A stretch of DNA of 57,608 bases from Halalkalibacter nanhaiisediminis (GTDB lineage Bacteria > Bacillota > Bacilli > Bacillales > Bacillaceae_D), in assembly GCF_007830185.1 (NCBI RefSeq), contig NZ_VLKZ01000013.1, forward strand, positions 1 through 57,608, in the 5' to 3' direction. The stretch's first letter is position 1. Each line of letters begins with the position of its first letter. A program made the translations under genes and the position numbers. This document shows positions 26,785-36,026 of this stretch, in pieces. The notes beneath the pieces are model-generated. The model was not told where the DNA came from, did not search any database, and was given only the letters and a program-made list of their open reading frames with translations.

Positions 26785-26893
26785 TTTCAACTAGTAAGTA
26801 TACTTTTTCTTATCTTCCATTATAAACGCCTCTTCTATTAAATAAGGCTGCCTCATAAACTGGTATTAAGCATGTACAAGGGAGGGGATTATT

Positions 26894-27067
26894 ATGAAAT
26901 ACCTAAAGCTGATTTGTGGCATTCTGAGTATGATCATCAGCTTTTATCTGTATATACTTGCGATCATGAATATGTTTCCATTATTTATTGCAGCACCTCT
27001 TCTCCTTCTCTCCATTGTCTTTACTCTTTCTCCACTTTCATCTTATAAACGTTTTAAAGGTTTTTAA
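26894..27067 (+). CDS. Small membrane protein (YizD-position)
   Basis: This 57-residue protein has two hydrophobic segments (about 7-25 and 28-45) and a basic C-terminal tail (SSYKRFKGF). GGAGGGG lies seven bases before the ATG, and a strong terminator follows its stop codon directly. B. subtilis has a small gene, yizD, between spxH and pepF, so this is probably its counterpart. Function is unknown. Confidence 0.75.
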   Translation: MKYLKLICGILSMIISFYLYILAIMNMFPLFIAAPLLLLSIVFTLSPLSSYKRFKGF

Positions 27068-27071
27068 TCGC

Positions 27072-27117
27072 AAAAGCAAGGAGAGTCAGAAACTACAGTG
27101 ACTCTCCTTGCTTTTTT
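27072..27117. terminator. Bidirectional terminator between the small membrane protein gene and pepF
   Basis: Sixteen-base arms (from AAAAGCAAGGAGAGTC) end in a T-tract on the plus strand and A/T-rich sequence on the minus strand. The distal edge touches the pepF stop codon. Confidence 0.9.
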
Positions 27118-28924
27118 ATGCTTGATTTTCAAGTAGTTGCTCCATTTCAGTTAACGTCTCCTCAAAAACCGACAGAGCTTCTTCAATTGGCGTTGATGAT
27201 GTCATATCAACACCAGCATGCTTTAACACTTCAATTGGATAATCTGAGCTTCCTGCTTTTAAGAAATCTAAATAACGTGTTATAGCAGGTTCTCCTTCTT
27301 CTAAAATTTGCTTTGATAACGCAGCTGCTGCACTATAACCAGTCGCATACTGATACACATAGAAATTATAGTAGAAATGTGGAATACGTGCCCATTCCAA
27401 ACCAATTTCTTCATCTATGACAACTTCTTCTCCAAAATATTTTACATTTAAATCATAATAGGTTTTCGAAAGCAACTCTGGTGTTAACGATTCACCATTT
27501 GCAGCCTTTTCATGAATCAGCTGTTCAAATTCAGCAAACATCGTTTGGCGAAAAACAGTTCCTCTAAACCCTTCTAAGAAATGATTCAGCAAATATAATT
27601 TTTCTTTTGGATCTTCTGTATGCTTCACCATATAATCATTTAGCAAGGCTTCGTTCAAAGTGGATGCGACTTCAGCAACGAAGATCGTATAGTTACCATA
27701 CAAATAAGGCTGATGCTTACGAGTATAATAACTATGCAAGCTATGACCAAATTCATGTGCAAGAGTAAATAGATTATTCACATTATCTTGCCAGTTCATC
27801 AAAATATAAGGTTTCGTTCCATAAGCTCCAGATGAATAAGCTCCGCTACGTTTGCCGACGTTTTCTTCTACATCAACCCAACGATTTTCAAATCCTTCTT
27901 TCAAAACGGAGACATAGTCCTCTCCAAGTGGTTCAATACCTTTAATCACGAGCTCCTTTGCCTTCTCGTATGGAATTTCCATCTTCACATCTTTCACTAA
28001 TGGGGTATACAAATCATACATATGTAATTCTTCAACCCCAAGGACTTTCTTCCGCAGGCGAATATAACGATGTAATAAATCTAAACGATTATTAACCGTT
28101 TGAATTAGTTGATCATAAACCACTTCTGGAATATGATTTGTACTTAACGCAGCTTGTCTTGCTGAGTCATACTTACGAACATTGGCATAAAATAAATCCT
28201 GTTTCACTTGACCACTAAGTGTAGAGGCAAACGTATTTTTATACTGATCATACGTCTGGTAAACGGCTTTAAAAGCAGCTTCACGTACACTACGGTTGCT
28301 ACTTTCAAGAAAACGGATAAAACGTCCATGCGTCACTTCCACTTCTTCGCCGTCTTCATCTGTAATGGTTGGAAATTTCATATCTGCATTGTTAAGCATA
28401 CCAAACGTATTACTTGGGCTACTCGTTACTTCACTCGCTTGCGCCAAAATCGCTTCTTCTGCTTCGGTTAAAATATGAGCGCGCTGCTCATTCAATTCAG
28501 CAAACATATGCTTATATACTTTTAAACCATCATGCTCATTAACAAATTGTTCAATCTTCGCTTCATCAATTGATAATAATTCAGGAACAACAAATGAGGC
28601 CGCTTGACCAAGTTGTGAAGCTAGGCTTGCTGCACGATCATTTTTGCCTTGATAAAACGAATTTGTCGTGTCTTCGTCATAGCGCATATGAGCATACGCA
28701 TAAAGCCGTCCAAGCTTCTCTGATAATTCATTTTGCTTTTCAAGTGCCTCATATAAGCTTTGCGCTGAATCAGCTAATTTGCCTTGATAAGCAGTTAGTT
28801 CAGGCAATTTTTCTTTAATTTCTTTAAATTCTTCTTCCCACTTTTCATCTGTTTCATAAATAGCTTCTAACTCCCACGTATGTTCAACTGCTATTTCATT
28901 ACGTTTTTTTAATGCTTTCGCCAC
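27116..28924 (-). CDS. pepF: Oligoendopeptidase F
   Basis: This 602-residue M3-family zinc metallopeptidase has the site HEFGHSLHSYYT (HExxH) and a downstream glutamate in the FVAEVASTLNEALL helix. It degrades cytoplasmic oligopeptides. The GTG at 28924 is preferred because GGAGGT lies nine bases upstream; an ATG at 28948 would contain that ribosome binding site within the coding frame. The resulting length equals that of lactococcal PepF. It lies downstream of coiA, as in B. subtilis. Confidence 0.92.
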   Translation of the reverse strand: MAKALKKRNEIAVEHTWELEAIYETDEKWEEEFKEIKEKLPELTAYQGKLADSAQSLYEALEKQNELSEKLGRLYAYAHMRYDEDTTNSFYQGKNDRAASLASQLGQAASFVVPELLSIDEAKIEQFVNEHDGLKVYKHMFAELNEQRAHILTEAEEAILAQASEVTSSPSNTFGMLNNADMKFPTITDEDGEEVEVTHGRFIRFLESSNRSVREAAFKAVYQTYDQYKNTFASTLSGQVKQDLFYANVRKYDSARQAALSTNHIPEVVYDQLIQTVNNRLDLLHRYIRLRKKVLGVEELHMYDLYTPLVKDVKMEIPYEKAKELVIKGIEPLGEDYVSVLKEGFENRWVDVEENVGKRSGAYSSGAYGTKPYILMNWQDNVNNLFTLAHEFGHSLHSYYTRKHQPYLYGNYTIFVAEVASTLNEALLNDYMVKHTEDPKEKLYLLNHFLEGFRGTVFRQTMFAEFEQLIHEKAANGESLTPELLSKTYYDLNVKYFGEEVVIDEEIGLEWARIPHFYYNFYVYQYATGYSAAAALSKQILEEGEPAITRYLDFLKAGSSDYPIEVLKHAGVDMTSSTPIEEALSVFEETLTEMEQLLENQA

Positions 28925-28966
28925 GTTACGTGCACCTCCGCCAATCATTCTAATATTTGATTACTA

Positions 28967-30214
28967 TTATACATTCACCTTTTCCCCTTTGACTCCTTTA
29001 TTATGCCTAGAATCAAAAATTTTATTTTTGGACGGCCATGAATGACAAAGATATTTTCGATCAAACTCAAATGCTTGTTCAATTGAAGATGGAATAACGA
29101 TATTTCTTTTTCTCTTAAACTGTTCCTTTTCACTGTTTGTCTTTTCTAAATAACCAATTTGAGTAAGCCAAAGAAGAAAACCATCAACTGCTATTGACCA
29201 GTCAAGATTATTGAATGTTTTTCTATGTCCAAAAAGACCCCGATGCATATAAGGTTGTAGGCACTTCTTAACAATTTGGGAAGAAAAAGAATGATGAAGA
29301 GGCTGATACTGAAGACATTCAAGAATAAGGAAGGTTTGCCACTGATAAGACGGTGATTCAATCAAATAATGATAATTGGTCGGCCATCCAGCTTCAATAG
29401 GAAAAAGGCTTGTGGGTATTTGCTTACGATACAGAAGTTGTTGAAGAAACCTATCTGTTTTGGAAGGATACGGAGTAGGATGCTTGTAACGCCAATGTTT
29501 TTTTATGCTTAACCATTCATCGATAGGGAGTTCTGTTTGCGCTGGAGCATGTAAGAGATTTTCGAGAGTAAGTGATTGGAGAGGGTGTTCTTGATAATTT
29601 GCGAGTATTTTGGTAGCCGAATATGGGGTTAGCTGTTGAAGCAGAGCTAAACTTTTCTGTTTGGGACAATAATAAGTGAGAAAATGGCCATCATTATGAG
29701 TTGAACGAGTTGCATACCATTCAAATGTTTTAAGAGAGAAGGTTTTTGGGCCGTAACGCTTTAGTCGGTTTCCACCCAAAATCCATATTGGTGTAATACC
29801 TAATTGAAGATATCCATTTGTTCTCTTAGCTAAAAGGTCAGGATCTATAGGTGCACATTGGAACTCAAGTGCATAAAGTGTCTGCTTGTAACGAAGTAAA
29901 AGATCGGGGCGCTGACGGATGATTGGAAGATAGACCTCTAAGGCTACCTCTAATTTCTGGCTTTTAAGCCATTCATATAGCTGTTTTTTTCCATTCATAT
30001 GATAAATGGTCTCTCGTTCAATCATAAAATCGCACTCAAAGTTAGCTTGATGAGCAAAATGCCATTGTTTTTTTGTACCGAGCTTCAACTGAACAGTCCC
30101 TTTACACATTTGACAATAAAATGATCGTTTTTTCCTCAGTTCCTTCAATTCATCAAGATGCCAACGATCAACGACTGAGATAATCGTGCCATCTTCAAAC
30201 ATTGCATTAAACAT
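28967..30214 (-). CDS. coiA: Competence protein CoiA
   Basis: This 415-residue protein has the N-terminal zinc-like motif FYCQMCKGTVQLKLG followed by FAHQANFECDFMIERE. A nuclease-type core then follows (YEWLKSQKLEVALEVYLP, RPDLLLRY and ALEFQCAPID), giving the D...ExQ pattern of PD-(D/E)xK-like folds. CoiA is needed for recombination of incoming DNA in competent cells, at the cell pole in Bacillus. AGGAGGT precedes the ATG. The C-terminal 200 residues are poorly conserved. Confidence 0.9.
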   Translation of the reverse strand: MFNAMFEDGTIISVVDRWHLDELKELRKKRSFYCQMCKGTVQLKLGTKKQWHFAHQANFECDFMIERETIYHMNGKKQLYEWLKSQKLEVALEVYLPIIRQRPDLLLRYKQTLYALEFQCAPIDPDLLAKRTNGYLQLGITPIWILGGNRLKRYGPKTFSLKTFEWYATRSTHNDGHFLTYYCPKQKSLALLQQLTPYSATKILANYQEHPLQSLTLENLLHAPAQTELPIDEWLSIKKHWRYKHPTPYPSKTDRFLQQLLYRKQIPTSLFPIEAGWPTNYHYLIESPSYQWQTFLILECLQYQPLHHSFSSQIVKKCLQPYMHRGLFGHRKTFNNLDWSIAVDGFLLWLTQIGYLEKTNSEKEQFKRKRNIVIPSSIEQAFEFDRKYLCHSWPSKNKIFDSRHNKGVKGEKVNV

Positions 30215-30299
30215 CTATCCACCTCCTATGAATGTTATCTTTATTTATCTTCTTGCCTTATTCTTAAAATCCTGCCTAAATATTAAAAATTTAAAACAA

Positions 30300-30325
30300 G
30301 GTGACTCAAATTGACTTTGAGTCAC
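30300..30325 (-). terminator. Terminator after the PfpI-family gene
   Basis: GGTGACTCAA and TTGAGTCACC form a ten-base stem with a short loop. On the minus strand TTGTTTTAAATTTTT follows. Confidence 0.75.
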
Positions 30326-30343
30326 CCATGATGCATAAATCTA

Positions 30344-30916
30344 TTAAGCATTTACTTCTTTTTTTACGTTTAATAGCTTAAAGAACTCTCTCATAAATGC
30401 TGGGAGATCATCCCATGCATGACCAGATACAATGTTGCCTTCAACATGAATCTTTTCTTCAATATAAGTCGCTCCAGCTGCTTCTACCTCAGGACGGCAA
30501 GCAGTATACGCTGTCATTTCACGTCCTTGAATATATTCTCTAACCGTCGTTAGAACAAGTTGTCCGTGGCAAATGACTCCCATAGGCTTGTTTTCCTTTA
30601 AGAAATGAGCTGCAATTTCTTGAACCTTCTTATTCATACGAATGTATTCAGGTGCGCGCCCTCCAGGAATAATAAGGCTATCATAATCAGCAGGATTAAT
30701 GTCATCTACTGATACATGTGAATCAATTTTATAAGCCCATTTTTCTGTGAATGTATCCATTTCGGGTAAAAAGTCATGAACAACTGTTTGTAACTTTTTC
30801 TTAACAGGTGATGCAATTGTGCAATCAATATCTTCTTCAATACAACGATAATAAGGATAAAATACCTCTAAAGCTTCAACAGCATCTCCAGTAATAATTA
30901 GCACATTTTTACTCAT
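30344..30916 (-). CDS. DJ-1/PfpI-family protein
   Basis: This 190-residue protein of the class I glutamine amidotransferase-like fold has the nucleophile elbow GVICHGQLVL (Cys with following His) and IIPGGRAPEYIR. The first half, GDAVEALEVFYPYYRC, carries the conserved Glu. Relatives are chaperones, deglycases or proteases. The ATG at 30916 follows AAGGTG. It is the third gene after the amidohydrolase and DUF59 genes on the same strand, 76 bases downstream, with a small hairpin between. Confidence 0.82.
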   Translation of the reverse strand: MSKNVLIITGDAVEALEVFYPYYRCIEEDIDCTIASPVKKKLQTVVHDFLPEMDTFTEKWAYKIDSHVSVDDINPADYDSLIIPGGRAPEYIRMNKKVQEIAAHFLKENKPMGVICHGQLVLTTVREYIQGREMTAYTACRPEVEAAGATYIEEKIHVEGNIVSGHAWDDLPAFMREFFKLLNVKKEVNA

Positions 30917-30991
30917 AGTCAATCACCTTTCCCTTAGTTAATTTTAGATCAAAAATGGATACCATTTTTGAAAGCGCTACCAACAATATCA

Positions 30992-31693
30992 TTATACTTT
31001 CTCAGCAATAGGTTGTAAATCATAACGTGCTTCTAACAAACCTCGACAATAGTGAGCATTGAATTCCATACTTAATCTTGTTCGCTTTACACCTAGTAAA
31101 TAGTCAGAAAATGAATCTAGCTGTAGGTTTTCACCTTCTGGAGTCGTGATTGCTGTATCACTACTATGATGAAGCAAATTCTTTTTTTCTAAATATTTTT
31201 CTCTTAACTCTTCCCCTTCCATAGACAAAGAAAGGCTCATAAGATCATCTAATGAAAGGGTCGTTATCGCTTCTTCAGACACCCCCTCTTTCAATAAATA
31301 TTTGATTAACTTCTCTTGTCTAGCATAAAACGCTTTTATTAGAAAAGTGTTTCTTAATGCTTCAAGATCACCGCCAGACATGTTTTCGAACGATTCACTA
31401 AAGCTCTTCTTGTTCGTAACACCTTTATTGATTTCATCTGAAGTACAATGATCGATTAAGTTCACTTTGACTTCCTTTACCCAATCAAGCTCAGATACAT
31501 ACGTATGAATATCTTCAGCCATAATATAAGCAAAGTTTGGTGAACACCAATACGTCGGTAATCTAAATATAACTTCCACACGATTTTGCTCGATCTTTAC
31601 ATGATCAATAAAACCTAAGTCTGTTAATGGTTGATCGAGCTCAGGGTCGTATACCTTATCTAATTTTTCATACACTTGCTGCTCGTTATTCAT
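30992..31693 (-). CDS. MIP18/DUF59 iron-sulfur assembly-type protein
   Basis: This 233-residue protein has a MIP18-family (DUF59/PaaD-like) N-terminal domain of about 95 residues, with LDKVYDPELDQPLTDLGFI and the conserved Cys in RLPTYWCSPNFAY. A helical C-terminal domain of about 130 residues has no recognised relatives. DUF59 proteins help load Fe-S clusters or other metal centres. Together with the amidohydrolase gene 46 bases upstream, it forms a pair that I associate with soluble di-iron (propane-type) monooxygenase clusters; no monooxygenase is encoded here. Confidence 0.75.
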   Translation of the reverse strand: MNNEQQVYEKLDKVYDPELDQPLTDLGFIDHVKIEQNRVEVIFRLPTYWCSPNFAYIMAEDIHTYVSELDWVKEVKVNLIDHCTSDEINKGVTNKKSFSESFENMSGGDLEALRNTFLIKAFYARQEKLIKYLLKEGVSEEAITTLSLDDLMSLSLSMEGEELREKYLEKKNLLHHSSDTAITTPEGENLQLDSFSDYLLGVKRTRLSMEFNAHYCRGLLEARYDLQPIAEKV

Positions 31694-31739
31694 GGAATCA
31701 AACACCCCTCCCTGAAAGAATCAAAGAATGATAGAAAAC

Positions 31740-32762
31740 CTACGCTCCTTGTACTGAAAGCTCACAGCCACGAAGCTTTTCTTTTTGAGCTTCAATATCA
31801 ATGTTGTAAAGTCTTGCTGCATTTTCACCTAAAATCTTTTTCTTCACATTCATATCAAGTGTTACACCAGTTTCTTTTTGAAGATCTTCAGGAAGTTCCA
31901 TTTCGATAAACTTCTCAACTAACCAGCCTGGCTCCCAAATGCCATAATCACTACCGAATAGTATGCGATCTTCATCTAACCAGTAAAGCAACTCACTCAT
32001 AATCTCAGCAAAGTAACGCGGACGAGCATGAATGAATGGCATTGCAACGGCAAGTCCTCCGTATACATTCTTCTCCTGTGTCGCAATCCAGCAGAAATCT
32101 TCTAAACGTGGAAGCCCAACATGCTCAACGATAAAGTTTAAATTTTGGAAAGAGCTTGCTGCATCATCAACATCAGCGACATCAAATGCATCTCGATTAA
32201 GCGGCATAACTGTTGGTCCTTTATGAATATGAATATTTTTTATGCCAAGTTCTTCACATTTTTCAAGGTAACGATAAGCCCATGGATCTGATAGTTTGTA
32301 ACCTTTTGAGTCTTTATACCAATCAGCAGTGTAGAGCTTGACCCCTTGCCAGTTATATTTTTCTTTCATTTCTTCTAATTTTTCCAAACCTCTTTCACCA
32401 TGTCTCGGGTCTAATGTACCATTACAGATAAATCGGTTAGGGTATTGTTTTGAAATTTGCTCGTTTGCATCAAAATCACCAAAGCCATTTTTATAAAATT
32501 CATGCAAGTAAACAGGTTGAAAAATAGCCATGTCACAGTGTCCTTTAACAATGACATCGTTCACTAACGTTTCAGGGCTATACTTCACAAATTTATCTTT
32601 TGGCCAGATGTATTCTTTAGGACTCAAGTTCTTGTGATAATCGTAGAAGCAACTAATAAACTGATCCCCATGAATGTTCAACTGATTTTCTTTACTTCCA
32701 TCCCACAAAGCAATATGAGCATCGATAACAAAGATTTCTTCCCCGCTAGCTGTTCTGTACAT
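31740..32762 (-). CDS. Amidohydrolase-family TIM-barrel protein
   Basis: This 340-residue protein of the amidohydrolase 2 (ACMSD-like) family shows NIHIHKGP, FIVEHVGLP and RILFGSDYGIWEPG, which supply later metal or catalytic residues. The first metal motif, usually HxH near the N-terminus, reads DAHIALWD here, so the second His is Ala. The protein may therefore bind metal differently or not be a classic hydrolase. AGGGGGG precedes the ATG. It is the first gene of the small operon with the DUF59 gene. Confidence 0.78.
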   Translation of the reverse strand: MYRTASGEEIFVIDAHIALWDGSKENQLNIHGDQFISCFYDYHKNLSPKEYIWPKDKFVKYSPETLVNDVIVKGHCDMAIFQPVYLHEFYKNGFGDFDANEQISKQYPNRFICNGTLDPRHGERGLEKLEEMKEKYNWQGVKLYTADWYKDSKGYKLSDPWAYRYLEKCEELGIKNIHIHKGPTVMPLNRDAFDVADVDDAASSFQNLNFIVEHVGLPRLEDFCWIATQEKNVYGGLAVAMPFIHARPRYFAEIMSELLYWLDEDRILFGSDYGIWEPGWLVEKFIEMELPEDLQKETGVTLDMNVKKKILGENAARLYNIDIEAQKEKLRGCELSVQGA

Positions 32763-33174
32763 TAAAATTCCCCCCTAATACAAAGTGATTGAAATAGCCC
32801 AAATAACCAAAAGTATCCCAGTCAAAAGTAACCGCTTACATAAAATTGTATTAAATTACTATTTTATGTTTAATAAGCGTCTGAAGTTTTTTAGTTATTT
32901 AAACTTCCTACTTGTATTATAGTTCTTCATACACCTCAAATAATATATATATAGATCTGAAAATTATGCCTTTTTAATCTATTATATTTGTAGAAAAATA
33001 CAACTACTTATTTGATACTACTATTCCAAAGCAATTACTAAGCACTCCCTTTGCGTTTATCTTGATCTTTATCTACTAGTATACTAGAAACATACATTTC
33101 TTAATGACCAAAATTAAATACTACATTTTTATTCATGTTCCTTGACAATACCTAACCATTTCTTACACTAAAAA
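32763..33174. other. AT-rich intergenic region upstream of the amidohydrolase operon
   Basis: No open frame with a ribosome binding site is seen. An imperfect inverted repeat at about 32835-32880, with arms containing ACATAAAAT/ATTTTATGT and outer GCTTA/TAAGC, lies roughly 75-120 bases before the amidohydrolase start. It may be an operator. Confidence 0.45.
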
Positions 33175-33207
33175 ATAACGCTCAGATTTTAAAAAGCTGA
33201 GCGTTAT
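33175..33207 (-). terminator. Terminator of the cardiolipin synthase gene
   Basis: ATAACGCTCAG and CTGAGCGTTAT form an 11-base stem followed on the minus strand by six T residues. Confidence 0.9.
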
Positions 33208-33241
33208 GTGAAATCTTCTTCTATCAGTACTTTGGGGTATC

Positions 33242-34753
33242 CTATAATAAAGGTGATAATAGCCTAGAGGTTGATTCAATGATCCGATAAAAAATTGAAC
33301 GGTTTTGAAAAAGCTCAAAATTTATCTGATTTGAATGCTCGAGATCATAAACAAAATCACTGACTAGAGTGGTAACACTTTTTGTTCTATATAAATAAGC
33401 ATTAACCTCAAAATTCAAATGAAAGCTACGCATATCCATGTTTGAAGTACCAATAGAAGCAATTTCATGGTCGACGATAATTAGTTTGCTATGCATAAAG
33501 CCTCGATTGTACTCGTAAACCTTCACACCTGCTTCTAATAATTCTGGAAAATATGAACGAGAAGCATGGAAGACGATTCGCTTATCAGGTCGATTTGGTA
33601 CGAGAATCCGCACATCAATCCCACTCAATGCAGCAATTTTCAAGGCACTTAAAATATCATCATCAGGAATAAAATAGGGACTAGCAATCCAAATTGATTT
33701 TTTTGCGGATGTAATCATCGAAAAGAAAAGTTTTTTGTTCACTTCCCAACGAGTATCTGGTCCACTTGCAATCATTTGCACGCCACCATCCGCCTTCATT
33801 GAAGTAAGTACTGGAGATAAGTAACTTGGATTAAGAATTTTTTTACCTGTTTGGTAGTACCAATCTTGTAAGAAAATAAGCTGTAGTGTTCGGACGGCTT
33901 CTCCTCTGATATATAAATGTGTATCACGCCAATAACCAAAATATACGTGTTTACCTAAGTATTCATCACCTATATTTAAACCGCCGACAAACCCAACCAC
34001 TCCATCAATAACCACTATTTTTCTGTGATTACGGTAATTAAGTTTATGATTTAAAAAGGGAAGCTTAACTGGCGAAAAAGCGGCAATCTCTACACCAGCA
34101 TTCTTTAATTCTTTAATATAGCCCTTTGACAGCTTCCAACTTCCAACCGCATCATAGAGAAAACGAACCTCTACTCCTGCTTTTGCTTTGTCAATCAAGA
34201 TATCCTTTATCTCTTGCCCAAGACCATCATCCCGAACAATATAGTACTCAAGATGAATATGATGTTCGGCCATTTTTAGGGCTTGTAGAATATGAGCAAA
34301 TGTTTCCTTCCCATCTGTTAGTACTTTTGACTCGGTCGAAAAAGAAATTGGATTGTGACCAAGACGATGGGCAAGACGGAAAAGAAGCTGTTGATGTCCA
34401 CCCATTTTTTGAATCTGATCTTCATTTAATTGACGAGTCCCTTCAATCTGTTGAAAGGCTTGCTCATCTTGAATAGCTTTCATGGAAAAAGACCGGTTCT
34501 TACGATGATTTTGACCAAATAATAAATAAAAAAAGAAGCCAAATAGTGGGAATGCTGCTAGTACAAGCAACCATGTTAAAGTCTTAGTAGGATGACGGTT
34601 TTCAAAAAAGATGACAACCGCAATAAACACTACTGATAAGCTAAACGCCACACTTAATGCTCCAACTACCCAGCCTTCCCAGTAGACACGTGTCATATAG
34701 AGAAGACCTATAGCTAAGGCTATGAATGCTATAATATTCAATTGATTCTTCAT
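33242..34753 (-). CDS. cls: Cardiolipin synthase
   Basis: This 503-residue membrane enzyme has two N-terminal transmembrane segments (about 5-25 and 33-58). Two phospholipase D motifs follow: NHRKIVVIDG and MHSKLIIVDHE (HxKx4D each), with the accompanying GGLNIGDEY and GTSNMDMRS segments. It joins two phosphatidylglycerol molecules to make cardiolipin. Length is typical. It stands alone between the mecA terminator and its own terminator. Confidence 0.95.
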   Translation of the reverse strand: MKNQLNIIAFIALAIGLLYMTRVYWEGWVVGALSVAFSLSVVFIAVVIFFENRHPTKTLTWLLVLAAFPLFGFFFYLLFGQNHRKNRSFSMKAIQDEQAFQQIEGTRQLNEDQIQKMGGHQQLLFRLAHRLGHNPISFSTESKVLTDGKETFAHILQALKMAEHHIHLEYYIVRDDGLGQEIKDILIDKAKAGVEVRFLYDAVGSWKLSKGYIKELKNAGVEIAAFSPVKLPFLNHKLNYRNHRKIVVIDGVVGFVGGLNIGDEYLGKHVYFGYWRDTHLYIRGEAVRTLQLIFLQDWYYQTGKKILNPSYLSPVLTSMKADGGVQMIASGPDTRWEVNKKLFFSMITSAKKSIWIASPYFIPDDDILSALKIAALSGIDVRILVPNRPDKRIVFHASRSYFPELLEAGVKVYEYNRGFMHSKLIIVDHEIASIGTSNMDMRSFHLNFEVNAYLYRTKSVTTLVSDFVYDLEHSNQINFELFQNRSIFYRIIESTSRLLSPLL

Positions 34754-34819
34754 TGAACACTCCTGGATGTTATGTATTTACTTTTTATTTGTTCCCTTAA
34801 TCCAAACCCGCTATCAAAA

Positions 34820-34854
34820 AAGCGAGTTGATTTTTTGATTGAATCAACTCGCTT
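34820..34854 (-). terminator. Terminator of mecA
   Basis: AAGCGAGTTGATT and its complement form a 13-base stem followed on the minus strand by TTTTTTGAT, ten bases after the mecA stop codon. Confidence 0.88.
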
Positions 34855-34863
34855 CTACCGTAT

Positions 34864-35505
34864 TTACTTAGAAAATGATGATCTAATGACAGGAAGCGCA
34901 TTGGAAGGAACAATTTCTTTGCCATATTCCATAATTCGATAAATGGAAATATCGGACTCAAAGCCGTATTCCAGCATTTGACTCAGCATATCATCTTGCT
35001 GATCTTCATTGTATCTTTCATCATTAAATAGAACATATAAATAGTATGTGCCTTCAAAATGATATAACTCATTATGCAAGTCATCAATAAAGAAATTATG
35101 ACTTAACGCAATAACATCCTCAAAGTCTTGGAAACCTATAACAATCTCAAGCAGTTCGTTTGAAGAATCTAATTCTCCATCCTCTTCACCCTGAGCCATC
35201 AGGTCAATAGAATCATGCTCTTTATCCTGTGTTACAGGAATTTCAAGTTTCACATTGCCACCTGAAACCTGGCCTCTTGTTACGACAATTTCTAATCCTT
35301 TATCTAATGCATGTACCTGTATCCATAAAGGTCCATCCAACTCAAATTCATCATTATCGCTAGCTTCATTCATCATTTCGAAGAAGAGCTCTTCTCCACG
35401 CTCACGATTGTACCAAATTTCATCCCTGTCAAAGCCTCTATCCTCAATATCTTTATACGTTATAAAAAATTTAATGGTTGTATCATTGACGCGTTCTATA
35501 TCCAT
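34864..35505 (-). CDS. mecA: ClpC adaptor protein MecA
   Basis: This 213-residue acidic protein has the MecA N-terminal domain (MDIERVNDTTIKFFITYKDI), an acidic linker around residues 85-110 and the C-terminal ClpC-binding domain (YLYVLFNDERYNED, MLEYGFESDISIYRIMEYG). It targets substrates such as ComK and ComS to ClpCP. The spx-yjbE-mecA neighbourhood matches B. subtilis, where coiA normally follows; here cls and the amidohydrolase block separate them. Confidence 0.95.
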   Translation of the reverse strand: MDIERVNDTTIKFFITYKDIEDRGFDRDEIWYNRERGEELFFEMMNEASDNDEFELDGPLWIQVHALDKGLEIVVTRGQVSGGNVKLEIPVTQDKEHDSIDLMAQGEEDGELDSSNELLEIVIGFQDFEDVIALSHNFFIDDLHNELYHFEGTYYLYVLFNDERYNEDQQDDMLSQMLEYGFESDISIYRIMEYGKEIVPSNALPVIRSSFSK

Positions 35506-36026
35506 GTTCGCTCTCCCTCCTAATCGAGTAATTCGTTCAATGGATTTCGATTTACTTTCTAGTTACGTTATACCCTTTCTACCTCTTAGTCAATCAAAAT
35601 TGCCTATAATATTTTTCACATATTGATTTACAAGAGTACGATCTCCTTAGAGAGCAACGTAAATAAAAATGAAAGACAAAATCATGATTAGTTTTCATTC
35701 TGTTTTGTCTTACTTCTATTTTATGATAAATCCTGTGAAAATGGAAATCTAAAAACTGCTTTTTTCTCATATTTTTCTGAAAATAGGGGTATGTACTTAG
35801 ACAAGTACCTATTTAAAAGCAATTCTTTGTCATACATCTTAAGAATATTTTCTCCTTAAAACAAATGACATCTAAGTTCTCATCATAATTCCTCACTTCT
35901 AACCATATATGTTCTTAGTAAAGAGTCAGACAAGTTATTTATTCTTTAATACAATATTGTTACTGATTATTGTATGAAATGTCAATGATTATTATGAATC
36001 ATTTTTGCTAAAGGGTGATGAATAAA
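35506..36026. other. Divergent intergenic region between mecA and yjbE
   Basis: No gene is seen. A nine-base inverted repeat, AAGACAAAA (35673-35681) with TTTTGTCTT (35703-35711), overlaps a second possible pairing of ATGAAA with TTTTCAT, so two exclusive hairpins are possible. An ATACAATA...TATTGTAT repeat lies at about 35950-35976. I see no yybP-ykoY element here, although other TerC genes often have one. Confidence 0.45.
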
